This document shows, one piece after another, positions 1-9,530 of a DNA stretch of 64,000 bases (position 1 is its first letter; each line of letters starts with the position of its first letter). The notes under the pieces are model-generated. The model saw only the letters and a program-made list of their open reading frames with translations, was not told the origin of the DNA and searched no databases. Source of the DNA: Roseospira marina (lineage in GTDB: Bacteria > Pseudomonadota > Alphaproteobacteria > Rhodospirillales > Rhodospirillaceae); NCBI RefSeq assembly GCF_014197855.1, contig NZ_JACIGJ010000009.1, positions 1 to 64,000 of the forward strand, given 5' to 3'. The translations under genes were made by a program, and so were the position numbers.

Positions 1-40
1 TCCAAACCATGGCCGCACCTCCGCGACCATCTTGACGACC

Positions 41-83
41 TGTTACCCATGTCTCCGGTCTGTTCTGTTACCTATGTATCCGG
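41..83. repeat. two direct 18-mers, possible insertion-sequence end
   Basis: Positions 41-58 (TGTTACCCATGTCTCCGG) and 66-83 (TGTTACCTATGTATCCGG) match at 16 of 18 bases and are spaced 25 bp apart. Several short direct repeats of this kind are typical of the ends of IS21-like and related elements, and the wording resembles such ends from memory. No transposase is in the window, so any element body would lie left of position 1. The alternative is a relic or a chance duplication. Confidence 0.35.
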
Positions 84-650
84 ATTGGACCCCCCCTCTT
101 CGGCCCCACCCGAGGCAATCCCAACCAACTCGAACCGGCGCGCTCGGACCCGATTACGATGACGATGTGCGGTCCGATCAAACGACCCGAGCGCGGAATA
201 CAAACACATCGGGTCACATGCGTTCGGCCTGCGGATGAACCGGCGGCCTTCTGGGCATCGCATCCGGACGGGACGCCGACCCTTGGAGCGTTTGGGTAGG
301 TGGAGGGCCCGGTCCGCCAACCATGCGGGTTCGGATCCATACGGACATGCCTCAGGGTCCGGCGCGTGTGTCCGGTCCCCCACCTAAGGCGGATCCCAGC
401 AATGGGGTCCGGTCCATAGGGAGGCGCACCCAACCCTGTAAACGGGGGCCACCTTCCCGCGAGATCACGACAAAAAACAACGATTTTTATAAAAACACAA
501 CATTTTTTATACGTGAACAGGCGACATTTGCAACACGCCGTCCGTGCAAGACAGTGAGAGGGAGGGCGTCACCGGGGCGGCAGGAGCGGACCGGATCGGT
601 CCACGCCCCACGCCGCCGCCCTTCTCATGGCGCACAGACGGGACCGACGC

Positions 651-678
651 TTGACAATGCGCGCACGGACACTAAGCT
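651..678 (+). promoter_or_regulatory. candidate sigma-70 promoter for thrS
   Basis: A perfect -35 hexamer TTGACA (651-656) is followed after 16 bp by TAAGCT (673-678), a weak -10 hexamer. It is the best promoter-like sequence upstream of thrS and would give a leader of about 320 nucleotides. The call rests on hexamer match only. Confidence 0.4.
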
Positions 679-1008
679 TTCCGGAGTCTGGTGTCGTAGC
701 GCCGGATCCGCCTTTCTTTTTATGATGTGACGATTCAGTGCCATGATCGCGCCCGCCGCCCTTCGGCCCTTGATGTCCGGTCGCACCCGCTGCGACGGCA
801 CCACTCCGCGCGCGTTCCTGACCACGCGAACCCCCACGCGGGGGTAATGCGTCACATTCGGCCCCCCGCCCAGGCGCCGCGTGCCTCGGCCGCCGCGCCC
901 CTTCCCGCCCCCGGCGGGACGCAGGCGGGATGCCGGCCTTTCTCCACCCATTTTTGCCCGGTTCCCCGCGCTTTGCCCGGGCCTTCCCTTTGAATGAAGG
1001 TACAGTCC

Positions 1009-2997
1009 ATGGTTGCCATCACGCTGCCCGACGGCAGTCAACGCCAGTTCGAGGGACCGGTCACGGGCCTCGACATTGCCCGCGACATCGGCCCGGGCCT
1101 CGCCAAGGCCGCACTGGCTTGCACCGTGGATGGCGCGCCGTGGGACCTGACCCGACCGATCGAGACGGACGCTACGGTGGCCCTCATCACCGCCAAGGAT
1201 GAAGAGGCCGCGCTGGATCTCATCCGGCACGACGCCGCGCATGTGATGGCGGAGGCGGTGCAGGAGCTGTATCCCGGCACGCAGGTCACGATCGGCCCGG
1301 CGATCGAGAACGGCTTCTACTACGACTTCGCCCGCGACGAGCCGTTCACGCCGGACGATCTGGACAAGATCGAGGCCCGCATGCGCGAGATCGTGGACCG
1401 CGACGAGGCCATTACGCGCGAGGTCTGGGACCGCAACGCGGCCATCGCCCACTTCACGGAGATCGGCGAGCAGTACAAGGCCGAGCTGATTTCCGACCTG
1501 CCCGAGGGCGAGACCATCACGGTCTACCGCCAGGGGGACTGGAAGGACCTGTGCCGGGGGCCGCACCTGCCGTCCACGGGCAAGCTGGGCAAGGCGTTCA
1601 AGCTGACCAAGCTGGCCGGCGCCTACTGGCGCGGCGACTCGCGCAACCCCATGCTGCAGCGCATCTACGGCACGGCCTGGGCCACGGACAAGCAGCTCAA
1701 GGACTACCTCCACATGCTGGAGGAGGCGGAAAAGCGCGATCACCGCCGCCTTGGCCGCGAGATGGACCTGTTCCACTTCGAGGACTACGCCCCGGGCTCG
1801 GTGTTCTGGCACTCCAAGGGCTGGACGCTGTTCCAGACGCTGATCAGCTTCGTGCGGCGGCGCCAGGGCGAGGCGGGCTTCGTCGAGGTGAACACGCCGG
1901 ACATGATGGACCGCAGTCTGTGGGAGATCTCCGGTCACTGGCAGAACTACCGCCAGAACATGTTCACGACCAAGACGGAGGACGAGCGCGACTTCGCCCT
2001 CAAGCCCATGAACTGCCCCGGCCACATGGCCGTCTACAAGAACGCGCTGCGCAGCTACCGCGAACTGCCGCTGAAGATCGCGGAGTTCGGCAAGGTGCAT
2101 CGGTACGAGCCGTCCGGCGCCCTGCACGGCCTGCTGCGGGTGCGCAGCTTCACGCAGGACGACGCGCACACGTTCTGCACGCCGGATCAGTTGCGCGAGG
2201 AGTGCCTGAAGCTCAACAGCCTGATCCTCGGTCTCTACCGGGATTTCGGATTCGAGGACCTGACGATCAAACTGGCCACGCGGCCGGAGAAGCGGGTGGG
2301 CTCGGAAGAGCTGTGGGACGCGGCTGAGGCGGCGCTCCAGGGCGTGCTCGACGAGGTGGTGGCCGAGGGCAACGGCCACATCAAGGCCTCGGTCAACCCC
2401 GGCGAGGGCGTCTTCTACGGGCCGAAGCTGGAATACGTGCTGCGCGACGCCATCGGTCGCGACTGGCAGTGCGGCACCGTTCAGGTGGACTTCAACCTGC
2501 CGGGACGGTTCGACGCCAGCTACGTCGGCGCCGACGGCGAACGCCACGTGCCGGTGATGATTCACCGCGCCATGTTCGGCTCGCTGGAGCGCTTCACGGG
2601 CGTGCTTATCGAGCATCACGCCGGCAAGTTCCCGCTCTGGCTGGCCCCGGTGCAGGTGGTGGTCGCCACGATCACCGGCGAGGCCGACGACTACGCCCGC
2701 GAGGTGGCGGCGGCGTTCGGCCGGGCCGGGATGAAGGCGGAGCTGGACCTGCGCAACGAGAAGATCAACTACAAGGTACGCGAACATTCGCACGCGAAGG
2801 TTCCCGTGATCGCCGTTGTCGGCAAGCGCGAGGCCGAAGAGCGCACGGTGGCTCTGCGTCGACTGGGCGGAACCCGTCAAGAAGTCCTTGCGCTCAAGGA
2901 CGCGCTGAATACACTAAAGCTGGAATCCTTGGCCCCGGATCTGGCCCGTCTGGCGGGCGACTCCGCCGCGCCGGACACCGTGGACCGGGTCGCCTGA
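1009..2997 (+). CDS. thrS: threonine--tRNA ligase
   Basis: Cytoplasmic class II aminoacyl-tRNA synthetase that charges tRNA-Thr. The order is the usual one: an N-terminal TGS domain (about residues 1-65), the editing/SAD region with its HDAAH motif, the catalytic core from about residue 240, and a C-terminal anticodon-binding domain ending in the [15 protein letters not shown] segment. The zinc-site motif NCPGHM, the motif-2 region ([10 protein letters not shown], then RSFTQDDAH) and PVMIHRA are all visible. At 662 residues the length is normal. I prefer ATG 1009 because GAAGG at 997-1000 sits 8 nt upstream, while the in-frame ATG at 994 lies inside that ribosome binding site. infC follows after about 54 nt in the common alphaproteobacterial thrS-infC order. 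Confidence 0.97.
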   Translation: MVAITLPDGSQRQFEGPVTGLDIARDIGPGLAKAALACTVDGAPWDLTRPIETDATVALITAKDEEAALDLIRHDAAHVMAEAVQELYPGTQVTIGPAIENGFYYDFARDEPFTPDDLDKIEARMREIVDRDEAITREVWDRNAAIAHFTEIGEQYKAELISDLPEGETITVYRQGDWKDLCRGPHLPSTGKLGKAFKLTKLAGAYWRGDSRNPMLQRIYGTAWATDKQLKDYLHMLEEAEKRDHRRLGREMDLFHFEDYAPGSVFWHSKGWTLFQTLISFVRRRQGEAGFVEVNTPDMMDRSLWEISGHWQNYRQNMFTTKTEDERDFALKPMNCPGHMAVYKNALRSYRELPLKIAEFGKVHRYEPSGALHGLLRVRSFTQDDAHTFCTPDQLREECLKLNSLILGLYRDFGFEDLTIKLATRPEKRVGSEELWDAAEAALQGVLDEVVAEGNGHIKASVNPGEGVFYGPKLEYVLRDAIGRDWQCGTVQVDFNLPGRFDASYVGADGERHVPVMIHRAMFGSLERFTGVLIEHHAGKFPLWLAPVQVVVATITGEADDYAREVAAAFGRAGMKAELDLRNEKINYKVREHSHAKVPVIAVVGKREAEERTVALRRLGGTRQEVLALKDALNTLKLESLAPDLARLAGDSAAPDTVDRVA

Positions 2998-3040
2998 CCG
3001 GCCTGGACCCGACTCATTCGTTCCGTGTGACATAGAAGAA

Positions 3041-3054
3041 GAGGCAATCCCATA
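3041..3054 (+). promoter_or_regulatory. ribosome binding site and ATA start of infC
   Basis: GAGG at 3041-3044 is followed by a 7-nt spacer and ATA at 3052-3054. ATA GCT AGA CCA CCC is in frame with the first ATG at 3067, which is 22 nt from the GAGG and has no closer Shine-Dalgarno match. Known infC genes commonly use ATT, ATA or ATC as the start, which allows IF3 to repress its own translation. Confidence 0.7.
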
Positions 3055-3588
3055 GCTAGACCACCCATGACGGCGCCACCGACCCGCGACGGGCCGCGCG
3101 TCAATGAAGCGATCCGCGTGCCGCAGGTGCGCCTGATCGACGAGGACGGAGAAAACGTCGGCGTTGTGCCCGCGCGCGAGGCGATGCAGCGTGCCCTGGA
3201 TGCGGGGCTCGATCTCGTGGAGATCTCGCCGAACGCGGACCCGCCGGTGTGCAAGATTCTGGACTACGGAAAGTTCAAGTACGAAGCCCAGAAGAAAAAG
3301 AACGAGGCCAAGAAGCGGCAGAGGGTCATCGAGGTTAAGGAGATCAAGCTCCGACCGAATATCGATGAGCACGATTACGCCGTGAAGATGAAGAACTGCC
3401 ACAAGTTCCTGTCGGATGGTGACAAGGTCAAGGTGACCCTGCGCTTCCGCGGGCGCGAAATGGCGCACCAGGATCTCGGCATGAAGGTGCTGATTCGGGT
3501 CCGCGACGACATGGCCGAACTGGCCAAGGTCGAGCAGCTCCCGAAGATGGAAGGCCGCCAGATGATCATGGTGATGGCGCCGCGGTAG
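3052..3588 (+). CDS. infC: translation initiation factor IF-3
   Basis: IF3 binds the 30S subunit and checks initiator tRNA and start codons. The protein has the N-terminal domain with the RVNEAIR motif, the basic linker ([11 protein letters not shown]), and the C-terminal domain with [15 protein letters not shown] and the [11 protein letters not shown] strand. From the ATA start it is 178 residues and begins (M)[18 protein letters not shown], matching alphaproteobacterial IF3 N-termini. From ATG 3067 it would be 173 residues. Its neighbours are thrS upstream and a strong terminator about 100 nt downstream. rpmI and rplT, its usual followers, are not adjacent. Identity is certain; the start codon is inferred from spacing and frame. 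Confidence 0.96.
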   Translation: MARPPMTAPPTRDGPRVNEAIRVPQVRLIDEDGENVGVVPAREAMQRALDAGLDLVEISPNADPPVCKILDYGKFKYEAQKKKNEAKKRQRVIEVKEIKLRPNIDEHDYAVKMKNCHKFLSDGDKVKVTLRFRGREMAHQDLGMKVLIRVRDDMAELAKVEQLPKMEGRQMIMVMAPR

Positions 3589-3689
3589 TCGGCGTCACCG
3601 GATGCGGATCCTGTGATGAGGCGTCTGTGACGGGGCCGGGTGTGCCCCTCGGGATGCGTCCGCAGACCGATACGAAGCAGACCGACATG

Positions 3690-3726
3690 AAAAAGGGGGA
3701 CGGCCGTCGGGCCGCTCCCCTTTTTT
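3690..3726 (+). terminator. rho-independent terminator after infC
   Basis: An A-run followed by a G/C stem (GGGG-A-CGGCC pairing with GGCCG-CTCCCC) ends in six T residues at 3721-3726. The A-run on the left makes it able to work on both strands, fitting its place between infC and the convergent gene ending at 3778. Confidence 0.85.
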
Positions 3727-3777
3727 GTCGGTGCGCCGGGTCTGACGCCGGGCTTGGCGTTGCCAGCACCGGGACGG

Positions 3778-4437
3778 TCAGGCCGTCGTGGCCTGGACGG
3801 CGTCGAGGGCCGTCGCGACCGGGGTTTCGCCGTCGGTGAGTTCCAGGATGCGGCGGGTGATCGCGGGGCGGTCGATCAGTCCGGCCAGGACCCGGGCGAC
3901 GTTGCCGCGCGCGACGTTGCCATAGGGCAGTGCGAGGCCGAGCGAGACCGCGCCATCGCCGTCCTCGTGCACCAGCGTCCCGGGCCGCAGGATCACCCAG
4001 TCCAGGTCCGACGCCGCCACGTCCACGTCGGCGCGCTTCTTTTCGGCCATGTAGTGTTCGAAGCGGGGATTCGTCTCGCGCCAGCGCCCCGCCTCGGGGA
4101 AGGCCGACACCAGATAGAACCGCCGGATACCCAGTCGCCGCGCCGCCGCCATCACCTTGCCCGGCCCGTCGCCGTCGATGGCCGTGGTCTGGTCCAACCC
4201 GCTGCCCGCCGCCCCGGCCGAGAACACGATCACATCGCAGCCCTGGGCCGCCTGGGCGACATCGTCCTCGGTCATGGCGATGATATCGCCGAGCACGGGG
4301 GTCGCGCCGGCTTTGGCGATGGCGTCGGCCTGCTCCGGCTTGCGATGCAGGCCGACCACCGCGTGGCCGGCGTCGCGCAGCAGGGGCAGCAGGCGGTGAC
4401 CAATGCCACCGGTGGCGCCGATCACAAACACGTTCAT
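3778..4437 (-). CDS. NAD(P)-binding atypical SDR (NmrA/SDR5-like)
   Basis: The 219-residue protein starts with a Rossmann motif (FVIGATGGIGHRLLPLL) and is close in plan to atypical short-chain dehydrogenases. These often bind NAD(P)H without being full oxidoreductases. It has a YMAEKKRAD segment where an active-site Tyr-Lys would fall, and an LRPGTL motif common in the SDR5/YwnB type. AAGGA lies about 8 nt before the ATG. It follows the large minus-strand operon with a 90-nt gap, so it may or may not be co-transcribed. The substrate is unknown. Confidence 0.8.
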   Translation of the reverse strand: MNVFVIGATGGIGHRLLPLLRDAGHAVVGLHRKPEQADAIAKAGATPVLGDIIAMTEDDVAQAAQGCDVIVFSAGAAGSGLDQTTAIDGDGPGKVMAAARRLGIRRFYLVSAFPEAGRWRETNPRFEHYMAEKKRADVDVAASDLDWVILRPGTLVHEDGDGAVSLGLALPYGNVARGNVARVLAGLIDRPAITRRILELTDGETPVATALDAVQATTA

Positions 4438-4527
4438 ACCGGTCCATCCTTTGTCGTCCGTCTGCCGACACAGGTAGGGACCATGCGTCCGGTTCGCTTG
4501 CCTAAAAACAACGCGCCACGCGGACGC

Positions 4528-5853
4528 TCACCCCGCCACCGGCGTCTTGTGCCATTCGCACAGGCCGTTGCTCACCAGCGTGTCCAGGATCGACAGGATG
4601 TCCCCCGCGTACACCTCGCACCGCTCCGCCAGGGCGATCAGGTCGTGGCGGCCGTCGCAATAGGCGATGACGTTCATCATGGTCCGCACCTGGGCGCCGG
4701 ACTCCTTGGTGCTGAGCGTGGGATAGAGACCTCGCTTGCCGAGCTGCGGTTCGCACGGCGTGGTCACGCGGTAATAGCCGTAGCGCTCCAGCAGGGCGAG
4801 CGCGTCGCGCAGAACCGCGAACCCTCCGGCGAGCCCGTCCGGGGTGACCAGCGACAAGTCGTCGGCCGAGGTATGGTACTCCGGGTAGGCGCCGTACCGA
4901 CTGCGCATCAGGGACACCACGGGCAGATCGACCCCCGGGCTGCAATATTGGCGCTCGTCGCTGCCGCGCTCCAAAAAGCTATAGGGTGTGTAGCGCTCCA
5001 CCGTGTGGTCCAGCACATGGCGCCCGACCCGGTCGGCCAGCGTGTCCCCCAGTCGCGACGCCATCATGGAGTGGTCGCGCTCGTCCCCCACGCAGGTCAC
5101 CACGAACCCGGCGAGGGTGCGGGCCTTCATCGCCTCCAGATGGCGGGACAGATAGACGATGGAGCCGATGGTCTCCGGCAGGAACACGATGCGATAGGTC
5201 CAGCGCCGGTCCGGCTGCGCGGCCAGCCAACGGACTAGGGCCGTCGTGACGACGGGGCCGGACAGCTCGTTGTTGGCCATCGACGGGTGGCAAATGTAGG
5301 TGGACAGCAGGATCTCGTCCGCCTCGCGGCCGGGCAGGATCACCTCGCCGTAGGTCAGCGACCCCGGCGCCAGGGTGGAGCGGATGACCACGTGGTAGTC
5401 GCCGTCGGGCAGCGCCTCGCGCTGACGATGGGTGAGGCAGAACCCCCAGCGGCGCTTGTAATAGCTGGTGACGTAGGGAATCCAGTCCGGCTGATCAGGC
5501 AGGGAATGCAGGTGGGCGTCCAGATCCTCCCGGCTCATCCAGGCGTCCACGGGTTCGGAATAGCCCAGCAGGTGCAGGGTGTGGTCGGCATAGTCCACGA
5601 TCCGCCGCCCGGCCTGATCCTCAATATAGGCCTCCGTCACGGCCCACTCATCCGGCACGGTCCAGTCGAACGCCTGGGTGCCCGTGGGGACCTCGTGCAG
5701 GGTCAGGTCCGGGATGAGGCCCTGCAGATAGTGCAGCGTCTGGCGGACGCCGGGGCCGGTGAGGCTGCGCCGGATCGGGTACAGGTCCCGGGCCCAGCCG
5801 TGCATCGCCGCGCCGGTCTCCCGATCGGCGGGGGAAAGGGCTGTTCGTGTCAT
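4528..5853 (-). CDS. DUF4910 / aminopeptidase-like protein
   Basis: A 441-residue protein of the COG4310 type with an M28 aminopeptidase-like fold. The motif [12 protein letters not shown] (His and Asn/Glu positions of the metal site), the region around [15 protein letters not shown], and the late [10 protein letters not shown] histidine match that family. A C-terminal segment of about 80 residues looks like the usual winged-helix-like tail. The family's true reaction is not established. It recurs in surface-glycan and secondary-metabolite loci. Its ATG overlaps the stop of the AAC(3)-like gene by 4 nt, so the two are translationally coupled. A longer upstream frame exists but runs through the neighbour and is rejected. 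Confidence 0.85.
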   Translation of the reverse strand: MTRTALSPADRETGAAMHGWARDLYPIRRSLTGPGVRQTLHYLQGLIPDLTLHEVPTGTQAFDWTVPDEWAVTEAYIEDQAGRRIVDYADHTLHLLGYSEPVDAWMSREDLDAHLHSLPDQPDWIPYVTSYYKRRWGFCLTHRQREALPDGDYHVVIRSTLAPGSLTYGEVILPGREADEILLSTYICHPSMANNELSGPVVTTALVRWLAAQPDRRWTYRIVFLPETIGSIVYLSRHLEAMKARTLAGFVVTCVGDERDHSMMASRLGDTLADRVGRHVLDHTVERYTPYSFLERGSDERQYCSPGVDLPVVSLMRSRYGAYPEYHTSADDLSLVTPDGLAGGFAVLRDALALLERYGYYRVTTPCEPQLGKRGLYPTLSTKESGAQVRTMMNVIAYCDGRHDLIALAERCEVYAGDILSILDTLVSNGLCEWHKTPVAG

Positions 5854-6788
5854 GACGCCTGCGTCTCCTGGTCGGATGGAGCGTTCGCGTCGCGGAAGGT
5901 CGCGAGTTCCTCCAGGTATAGCGTGTTCGCCATCGGGCCGGTGACGACCGGCCGGTCCTCCCGCCCCGGCCCCAGGTAATCGACAAGGCGGGGCGCGTCG
6001 CGGCGCAGGTCGTCCACCAGGATCGCGTGCGCGGCGGCGAGGTTCAGGCGGTGCGCCAGCATCCGGCGTCGGCCGGTGCCGACGAGCCATGTGTCCACCA
6101 GACCCTGGGCGCGCAAATGGGCGTCGCCCGCGCGTGTGATCGACGAGTGGCCGCAGGTGTCGAGATCGCGCACGAAGAACGTATAGGTCCCGTCGATCGT
6201 CTCGCCCTGGCCGGTAACGCGGCCGGGGAAGCTCTTGCGGTAGCGGTAATCGACCCCGGCCAGTTCCTCCGCGTGGTGAACCGAGGACAGGGACTTGATG
6301 TAGTGGTGGCCGAGGGTCACCAAATCCGTCCCCTGGTCTATCACCCATTCAAAGATGCTGTCCGGGCCGGTGCTGTGCGGGGAACGGTTGGCCAGCACCT
6401 CCTCGGCGCGCGCGCCGAAGGCAAGGAACGAATAGAACGGGTTGAGGGTGCGGGCCTCCGGATACCGCCTCAGCAGCAGGCCGCCGAAGGCGCCGGTCTG
6501 CACGGGGGTGGTGGCGGCGTCGAACCGGCCGGTCTGGGGGAAGGTAAAGCTGAAGGCGGAGACCAGGAGGGTCGCGCCCGGCCCCGCCGCCTCGCGCAGA
6601 ACGGACAGGGCGTGGTCCGCCAAGGCCTCCGACTCGTCCGGCCGCGCCGCCGTCGCGCGCAGCAGGGCCATAAAGTCCAGGGACACCCAGATGACGCCCG
6701 CCGGATCGCGGATCAGCGCCGGTTCAACCTGCGCCAACAGGGCCTCGGCGGCGCGCAGAACCGGGCTAGAGAAAGTCGTTGCACTCAT
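5850..6788 (-). CDS. AAC(3)-family N-acyltransferase
   Basis: The 312-residue protein belongs to the aminoglycoside 3-N-acetyltransferase fold, which moves an acetyl group from acetyl-CoA to an amine. Typical blocks are visible: [41 protein letters not shown], the stretch ending [14 protein letters not shown], and YRYRKSFPG. Biosynthetic members act on amino sugars or pathway intermediates. Being inside a biosynthetic operon, this one is more likely a pathway enzyme than a resistance gene. It is 85 nt downstream of the transketolase C gene and overlaps the DUF4910 gene by 4 nt. The substrate is unknown. Confidence 0.87.
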   Translation of the reverse strand: MSATTFSSPVLRAAEALLAQVEPALIRDPAGVIWVSLDFMALLRATAARPDESEALADHALSVLREAAGPGATLLVSAFSFTFPQTGRFDAATTPVQTGAFGGLLLRRYPEARTLNPFYSFLAFGARAEEVLANRSPHSTGPDSIFEWVIDQGTDLVTLGHHYIKSLSSVHHAEELAGVDYRYRKSFPGRVTGQGETIDGTYTFFVRDLDTCGHSSITRAGDAHLRAQGLVDTWLVGTGRRRMLAHRLNLAAAHAILVDDLRRDAPRLVDYLGPGREDRPVVTGPMANTLYLEELATFRDANAPSDQETQAS

Positions 6789-6873
6789 TGAATTATTGCC
6801 GGCTGTTTTGGATTCCTAAGGATAAATCAGCGGCCGCGATCAGGATAGATATCTCGGTAAGAAAGTGCCTCCT

Positions 6874-7854
6874 CTACGTGCGCTCTTCGCGCAGGAACGC
6901 CCGCACCCGCTCGGCGACGGCCGGGCCGACGAGGCCCTCCTGCTCCAGCATGTACTCGTACTGGCCCGTCTTGACGAAGGCGTCCCGCAGGCCGAGCGCC
7001 AGATGCCGCACCCGATCGGGCTGCGCCGCCGTGTGCTCCGCCACCGCGCTACCCAGCCCGCCGATGACGGTGTGTTCCTCCACCGTCACCAGCGCCGGCA
7101 CCCGCGCCGCCAGGGCGTCCAGCGCGGCGCCGTCCAGCGGCTTCAGGGTGTGCATGTCGATCACGCTGGCCGCGATGCCCTGTTCGGCGAGCGCGTCCGC
7201 CGCGCGCAGGGCCACATGGACCATGGTGCCGCAGGCCACCAGCCCGACGTCGCCGCCGTCGCGCAGGGGAATCGCCCGGCCGATCTGGAAGGCGAAGTCC
7301 TCGGTGTAGACCGGCGGGTTGTTGGCGGCGCCGGTCAGCCGGATGTACATGGGGCCGTCGAACGCCACCGCCGCCTCGACGGTCTTGATGATCGCGGCGC
7401 AGTCGGCCGGGCAGACCACCGTCAGATTGGGGATGGCGCGCATGACGGCCACGTCCTCCAACCCGAAATGGGAGTTGCCCAGCAGGCCCATGGCGATGCC
7501 GCTGCCGATGGCGACGGCCTTCACGTTCATCTCCATGTAGCCCAGGTTCATGCGCACCTGTTCGCTGGCCCGCATGGCGATGAACGGCGCGAAGGAGGTG
7601 GCGAAGACGGTGAACCCCTCCTTGGCGAGCCCGGCCGCCACGCCGATCATGTTCTGCTCGGCGATGCCGGTGTTGAGGAACTGGTCGGGGTAGGCGGCCT
7701 TGAAGCGGTCCAGGCCGGAGGAGTTGCCCAGGTCGGCGGACAGCACCATCAGCTCCGGATGGTCCTCCGCCACCGACAGGATCGCTTGCCCGAAGATGCC
7801 GCGGGAGCCGAGGCGCGACCACTGCCGGGCGGTGCGGGGGGTGATCTCCATCAT
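6874..7854 (-). CDS. transketolase, C-terminal (pyrimidine-binding) subunit
   Basis: A 326-residue subunit carrying the transketolase pyrimidine-binding domain (NTGIAEQNMIGVAAGLA with the catalytic Glu, then FATSFAPFIAMRASEQVR) and the C-terminal domain (SVIDMHTLKPLD, VTVEEHTVIGGLGSAV). It pairs with the adjacent N-terminal subunit to form a complete thiamine-diphosphate enzyme. Split transketolases of this kind occur in natural-product and branched-sugar pathways and transfer two-carbon ketol units. The start is ATG 7854, overlapping the upstream stop as ATGA. The donor and acceptor here are unknown. Confidence 0.92.
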   Translation of the reverse strand: MMEITPRTARQWSRLGSRGIFGQAILSVAEDHPELMVLSADLGNSSGLDRFKAAYPDQFLNTGIAEQNMIGVAAGLAKEGFTVFATSFAPFIAMRASEQVRMNLGYMEMNVKAVAIGSGIAMGLLGNSHFGLEDVAVMRAIPNLTVVCPADCAAIIKTVEAAVAFDGPMYIRLTGAANNPPVYTEDFAFQIGRAIPLRDGGDVGLVACGTMVHVALRAADALAEQGIAASVIDMHTLKPLDGAALDALAARVPALVTVEEHTVIGGLGSAVAEHTAAQPDRVRHLALGLRDAFVKTGQYEYMLEQEGLVGPAVAERVRAFLREERT

Positions 7855-8726
7855 GGTGCGTCCTCCGTCGCGGCGGCCTCGCCTCCCCCACGGGCGGTCA
7901 GCGCGGCCAGGGCCGCCTCGTGGTCGGCCTTGGTCAGCCGCTTGTGGTGCCACGTGTTGTCGTTTTCCATGAAGGGCACGCCCTTGCCCTTGATCGTGTG
8001 GGCGACGATGACCCGGGGTCGGCCGGCGGGTGCGGGCGCGTCGAAGGCGGTCACCAGCGCGTCGATGTCGTGGCCGTCCACCTCCAGCGCGTGCCAGCCG
8101 AAGGCGGCGAACCGCTCGGCCATGTTGCCGACCTGCATGATGTCGCGGCTCTCGCCGTCGCTTTGCAGCTTGTTGTGGTCCACCACGGCCGTCAGGCTGT
8201 CGAGCCCCAGTTGCGCGGCGAGCATGACGGCCTCCCAGACGGCGCCCTCGTTGCACTCCCCGTCGCCCAGCAGCACCACCGTCTTGAACCCCGCGCGCTT
8301 CTTGCGGGCCGCTAGCGCGATGCCGACGCCCATGGACAGCCCGTGGCCGAGGCTGCCGTTGGACGACTCAATGCCGAGGTCCAGGTTCATGACCGGGTGC
8401 GCGATCAGGGCGCTGCCGTTGGCCTGGAAGGTGGCGAACACCTCCTCGGAGATCAGCCCCGCCGCCAGCAGCGCCGGATAGAACCCGAGCACGCCGTGCC
8501 CCTTGCTCAGAATGAAGCGGTCCCGGTCGGGCCAGCGCGGGGTCTTCGGATCCAGGCGCAGGACATGGCCGTACAGCACCGCCATGACGTCCACCATGGA
8601 CAGCCCGCCGCCCAGGTGTGCGGTCAGGCCACACGTGTAACTGACGTCCAGGATCTTGCGGCGCATGAACGCGGCCATGCGCGCCAGGTCGGGATGGGAG
8701 GTCGCGGAAGTCATCTCGGAAGTCAT
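7851..8726 (-). CDS. transketolase, N-terminal (TPP diphosphate-binding) subunit
   Basis: The 291-residue protein has the thiamine-diphosphate motif GDGECNEG followed by VWEAVMLAAQLGLDSL and DHNKLQ, plus SKGHGVLGFYPAL and GSLGHGLSMGVGIAL, all standard for the transketolase N-terminal half. I prefer ATG 8726 because AGGA lies about 8 nt upstream. The in-frame ATG at 8741 lacks a ribosome binding site and would add five residues. The gene sits between the SDR gene and the partner subunit, overlapping the latter by 4 nt. That arrangement implies matched synthesis of a heteromeric enzyme. Confidence 0.92.
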   Translation of the reverse strand: MTSEMTSATSHPDLARMAAFMRRKILDVSYTCGLTAHLGGGLSMVDVMAVLYGHVLRLDPKTPRWPDRDRFILSKGHGVLGFYPALLAAGLISEEVFATFQANGSALIAHPVMNLDLGIESSNGSLGHGLSMGVGIALAARKKRAGFKTVVLLGDGECNEGAVWEAVMLAAQLGLDSLTAVVDHNKLQSDGESRDIMQVGNMAERFAAFGWHALEVDGHDIDALVTAFDAPAPAGRPRVIVAHTIKGKGVPFMENDNTWHHKRLTKADHEAALAALTARGGGEAAATEDAP

Positions 8727-8744
8727 GGGGGGAGTCCTCATCGT

Positions 8745-9530
8745 TCAGACGATGCCGCCGTCGACGCGGAGAGTCTGGCCGGTGATGTGGGAGGACAGGT
8801 CCGACGCCAGGAACAGCGCCACGTTGGCGATGTCCTGCGGCGTGGCCGCCGTGTTCAGCGCCGAGGCCCCGATCAGGGCGTCCCGCGCGGCCGGATCCAT
8901 CTCGTCCTGCATGGCGGTTTCGGTCACGCCGGGGGCGATGGCGTTGACCCGGATGCCCTGGCCGCCCAGTTCGGTCGCGAGGCTGCGGGTCGCCCGCGCC
9001 AGCGCGGCCTTGCTGGCGCCGTAGGCCAGAGTGCCGGGGTCCGGCCGGTCCGCCGCCACCGACGACAGATTGATGATCGACCCGGCGCCGGTGCGGGCCA
9101 TCAGGCGGGCGACGCCCTGGGTCAGTGCCAGGGGGCCAAAGACATTCACCTCGAACACCGCGCGCATCTCGGCCAGCGTGGTCATCTGGAACAGGCCGCC
9201 GCTGGCCACGCCGGCGTTGTTCACCAGGATATCGACGCGGGGCGCGGCCGCCCGGATGGCCTTGATCGCCGCCTTGATCGAGGCCGCGTCGGCCAGATCC
9301 AGCGGGATCGGGGTCTCCCCGCCCGGGGCGGCGTGCTCGGGATCGTCGGCCGCGCGCGCCGGGACCGGTTCGGCCGCGCGGGCGCAGGCCAGCACATGGG
9401 CGCCGTGGGCGCGGAAGACGTCCGCGATGGCGCGGCCGATGCCCCGGTTGGCGCCGGTGACGACGGCCACCTTGCCGTCGAGAAGGGGGGCCGCGGCGGG
9501 ATGGGGCCTCTCCCCATGGGTCTGGGTCAT
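8745..9530 (-). CDS. short-chain dehydrogenase/reductase (3-oxoacyl reductase-like)
   Basis: A classical SDR of 261 residues. It has the cofactor motif VVTGANRGIGRAIADVF, LVNNAGVASGG, the catalytic Ser in INLSSVAAD, the Tyr-x3-Lys in YGASKAALARA, and a C-terminal DGGIV end. The family reduces 3-oxoacyl-ACPs or oxidises alcohols. In an operon with an ACP and acyl-reducing enzymes, a beta-ketoacyl or ketol reductase role is plausible but not shown. Its start overlaps the stop of the upstream small gene by 4 nt (ATGA). Confidence 0.9.
   Translation of the reverse strand: MTQTHGERPHPAAAPLLDGKVAVVTGANRGIGRAIADVFRAHGAHVLACARAAEPVPARAADDPEHAAPGGETPIPLDLADAASIKAAIKAIRAAAPRVDILVNNAGVASGGLFQMTTLAEMRAVFEVNVFGPLALTQGVARLMARTGAGSIINLSSVAADRPDPGTLAYGASKAALARATRSLATELGGQGIRVNAIAPGVTETAMQDEMDPAARDALIGASALNTAATPQDIANVALFLASDLSSHITGQTLRVDGGIV

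Larger units (their letters stand above)
1..993. other. gene-poor leader region upstream of thrS
   Basis: I see no convincing gene here. The reading frames in this stretch lack family resemblance or a ribosome binding site, or lie antisense to thrS. It holds a pair of IS-end-like repeats near the left edge, an A/T-rich patch at 470-525 in an otherwise GC-rich context, a candidate sigma-70 promoter at 651-678, and a short C5/G5 hairpin at about 833-847. If the promoter is real, thrS has a leader of roughly 320 nucleotides. Confidence 0.6.

Noticed and set aside
625-2880. A 751-codon open frame antisense to thrS
   Set aside because: thrS on the plus strand has all family motifs and normal codon usage. 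The antisense frame is open because of high GC at third positions.
5850-6788. Aminoglycoside resistance gene
   Set aside because: The fold matches AAC(3), but the gene is embedded and coupled in a biosynthetic operon, so resistance is not the likely role.
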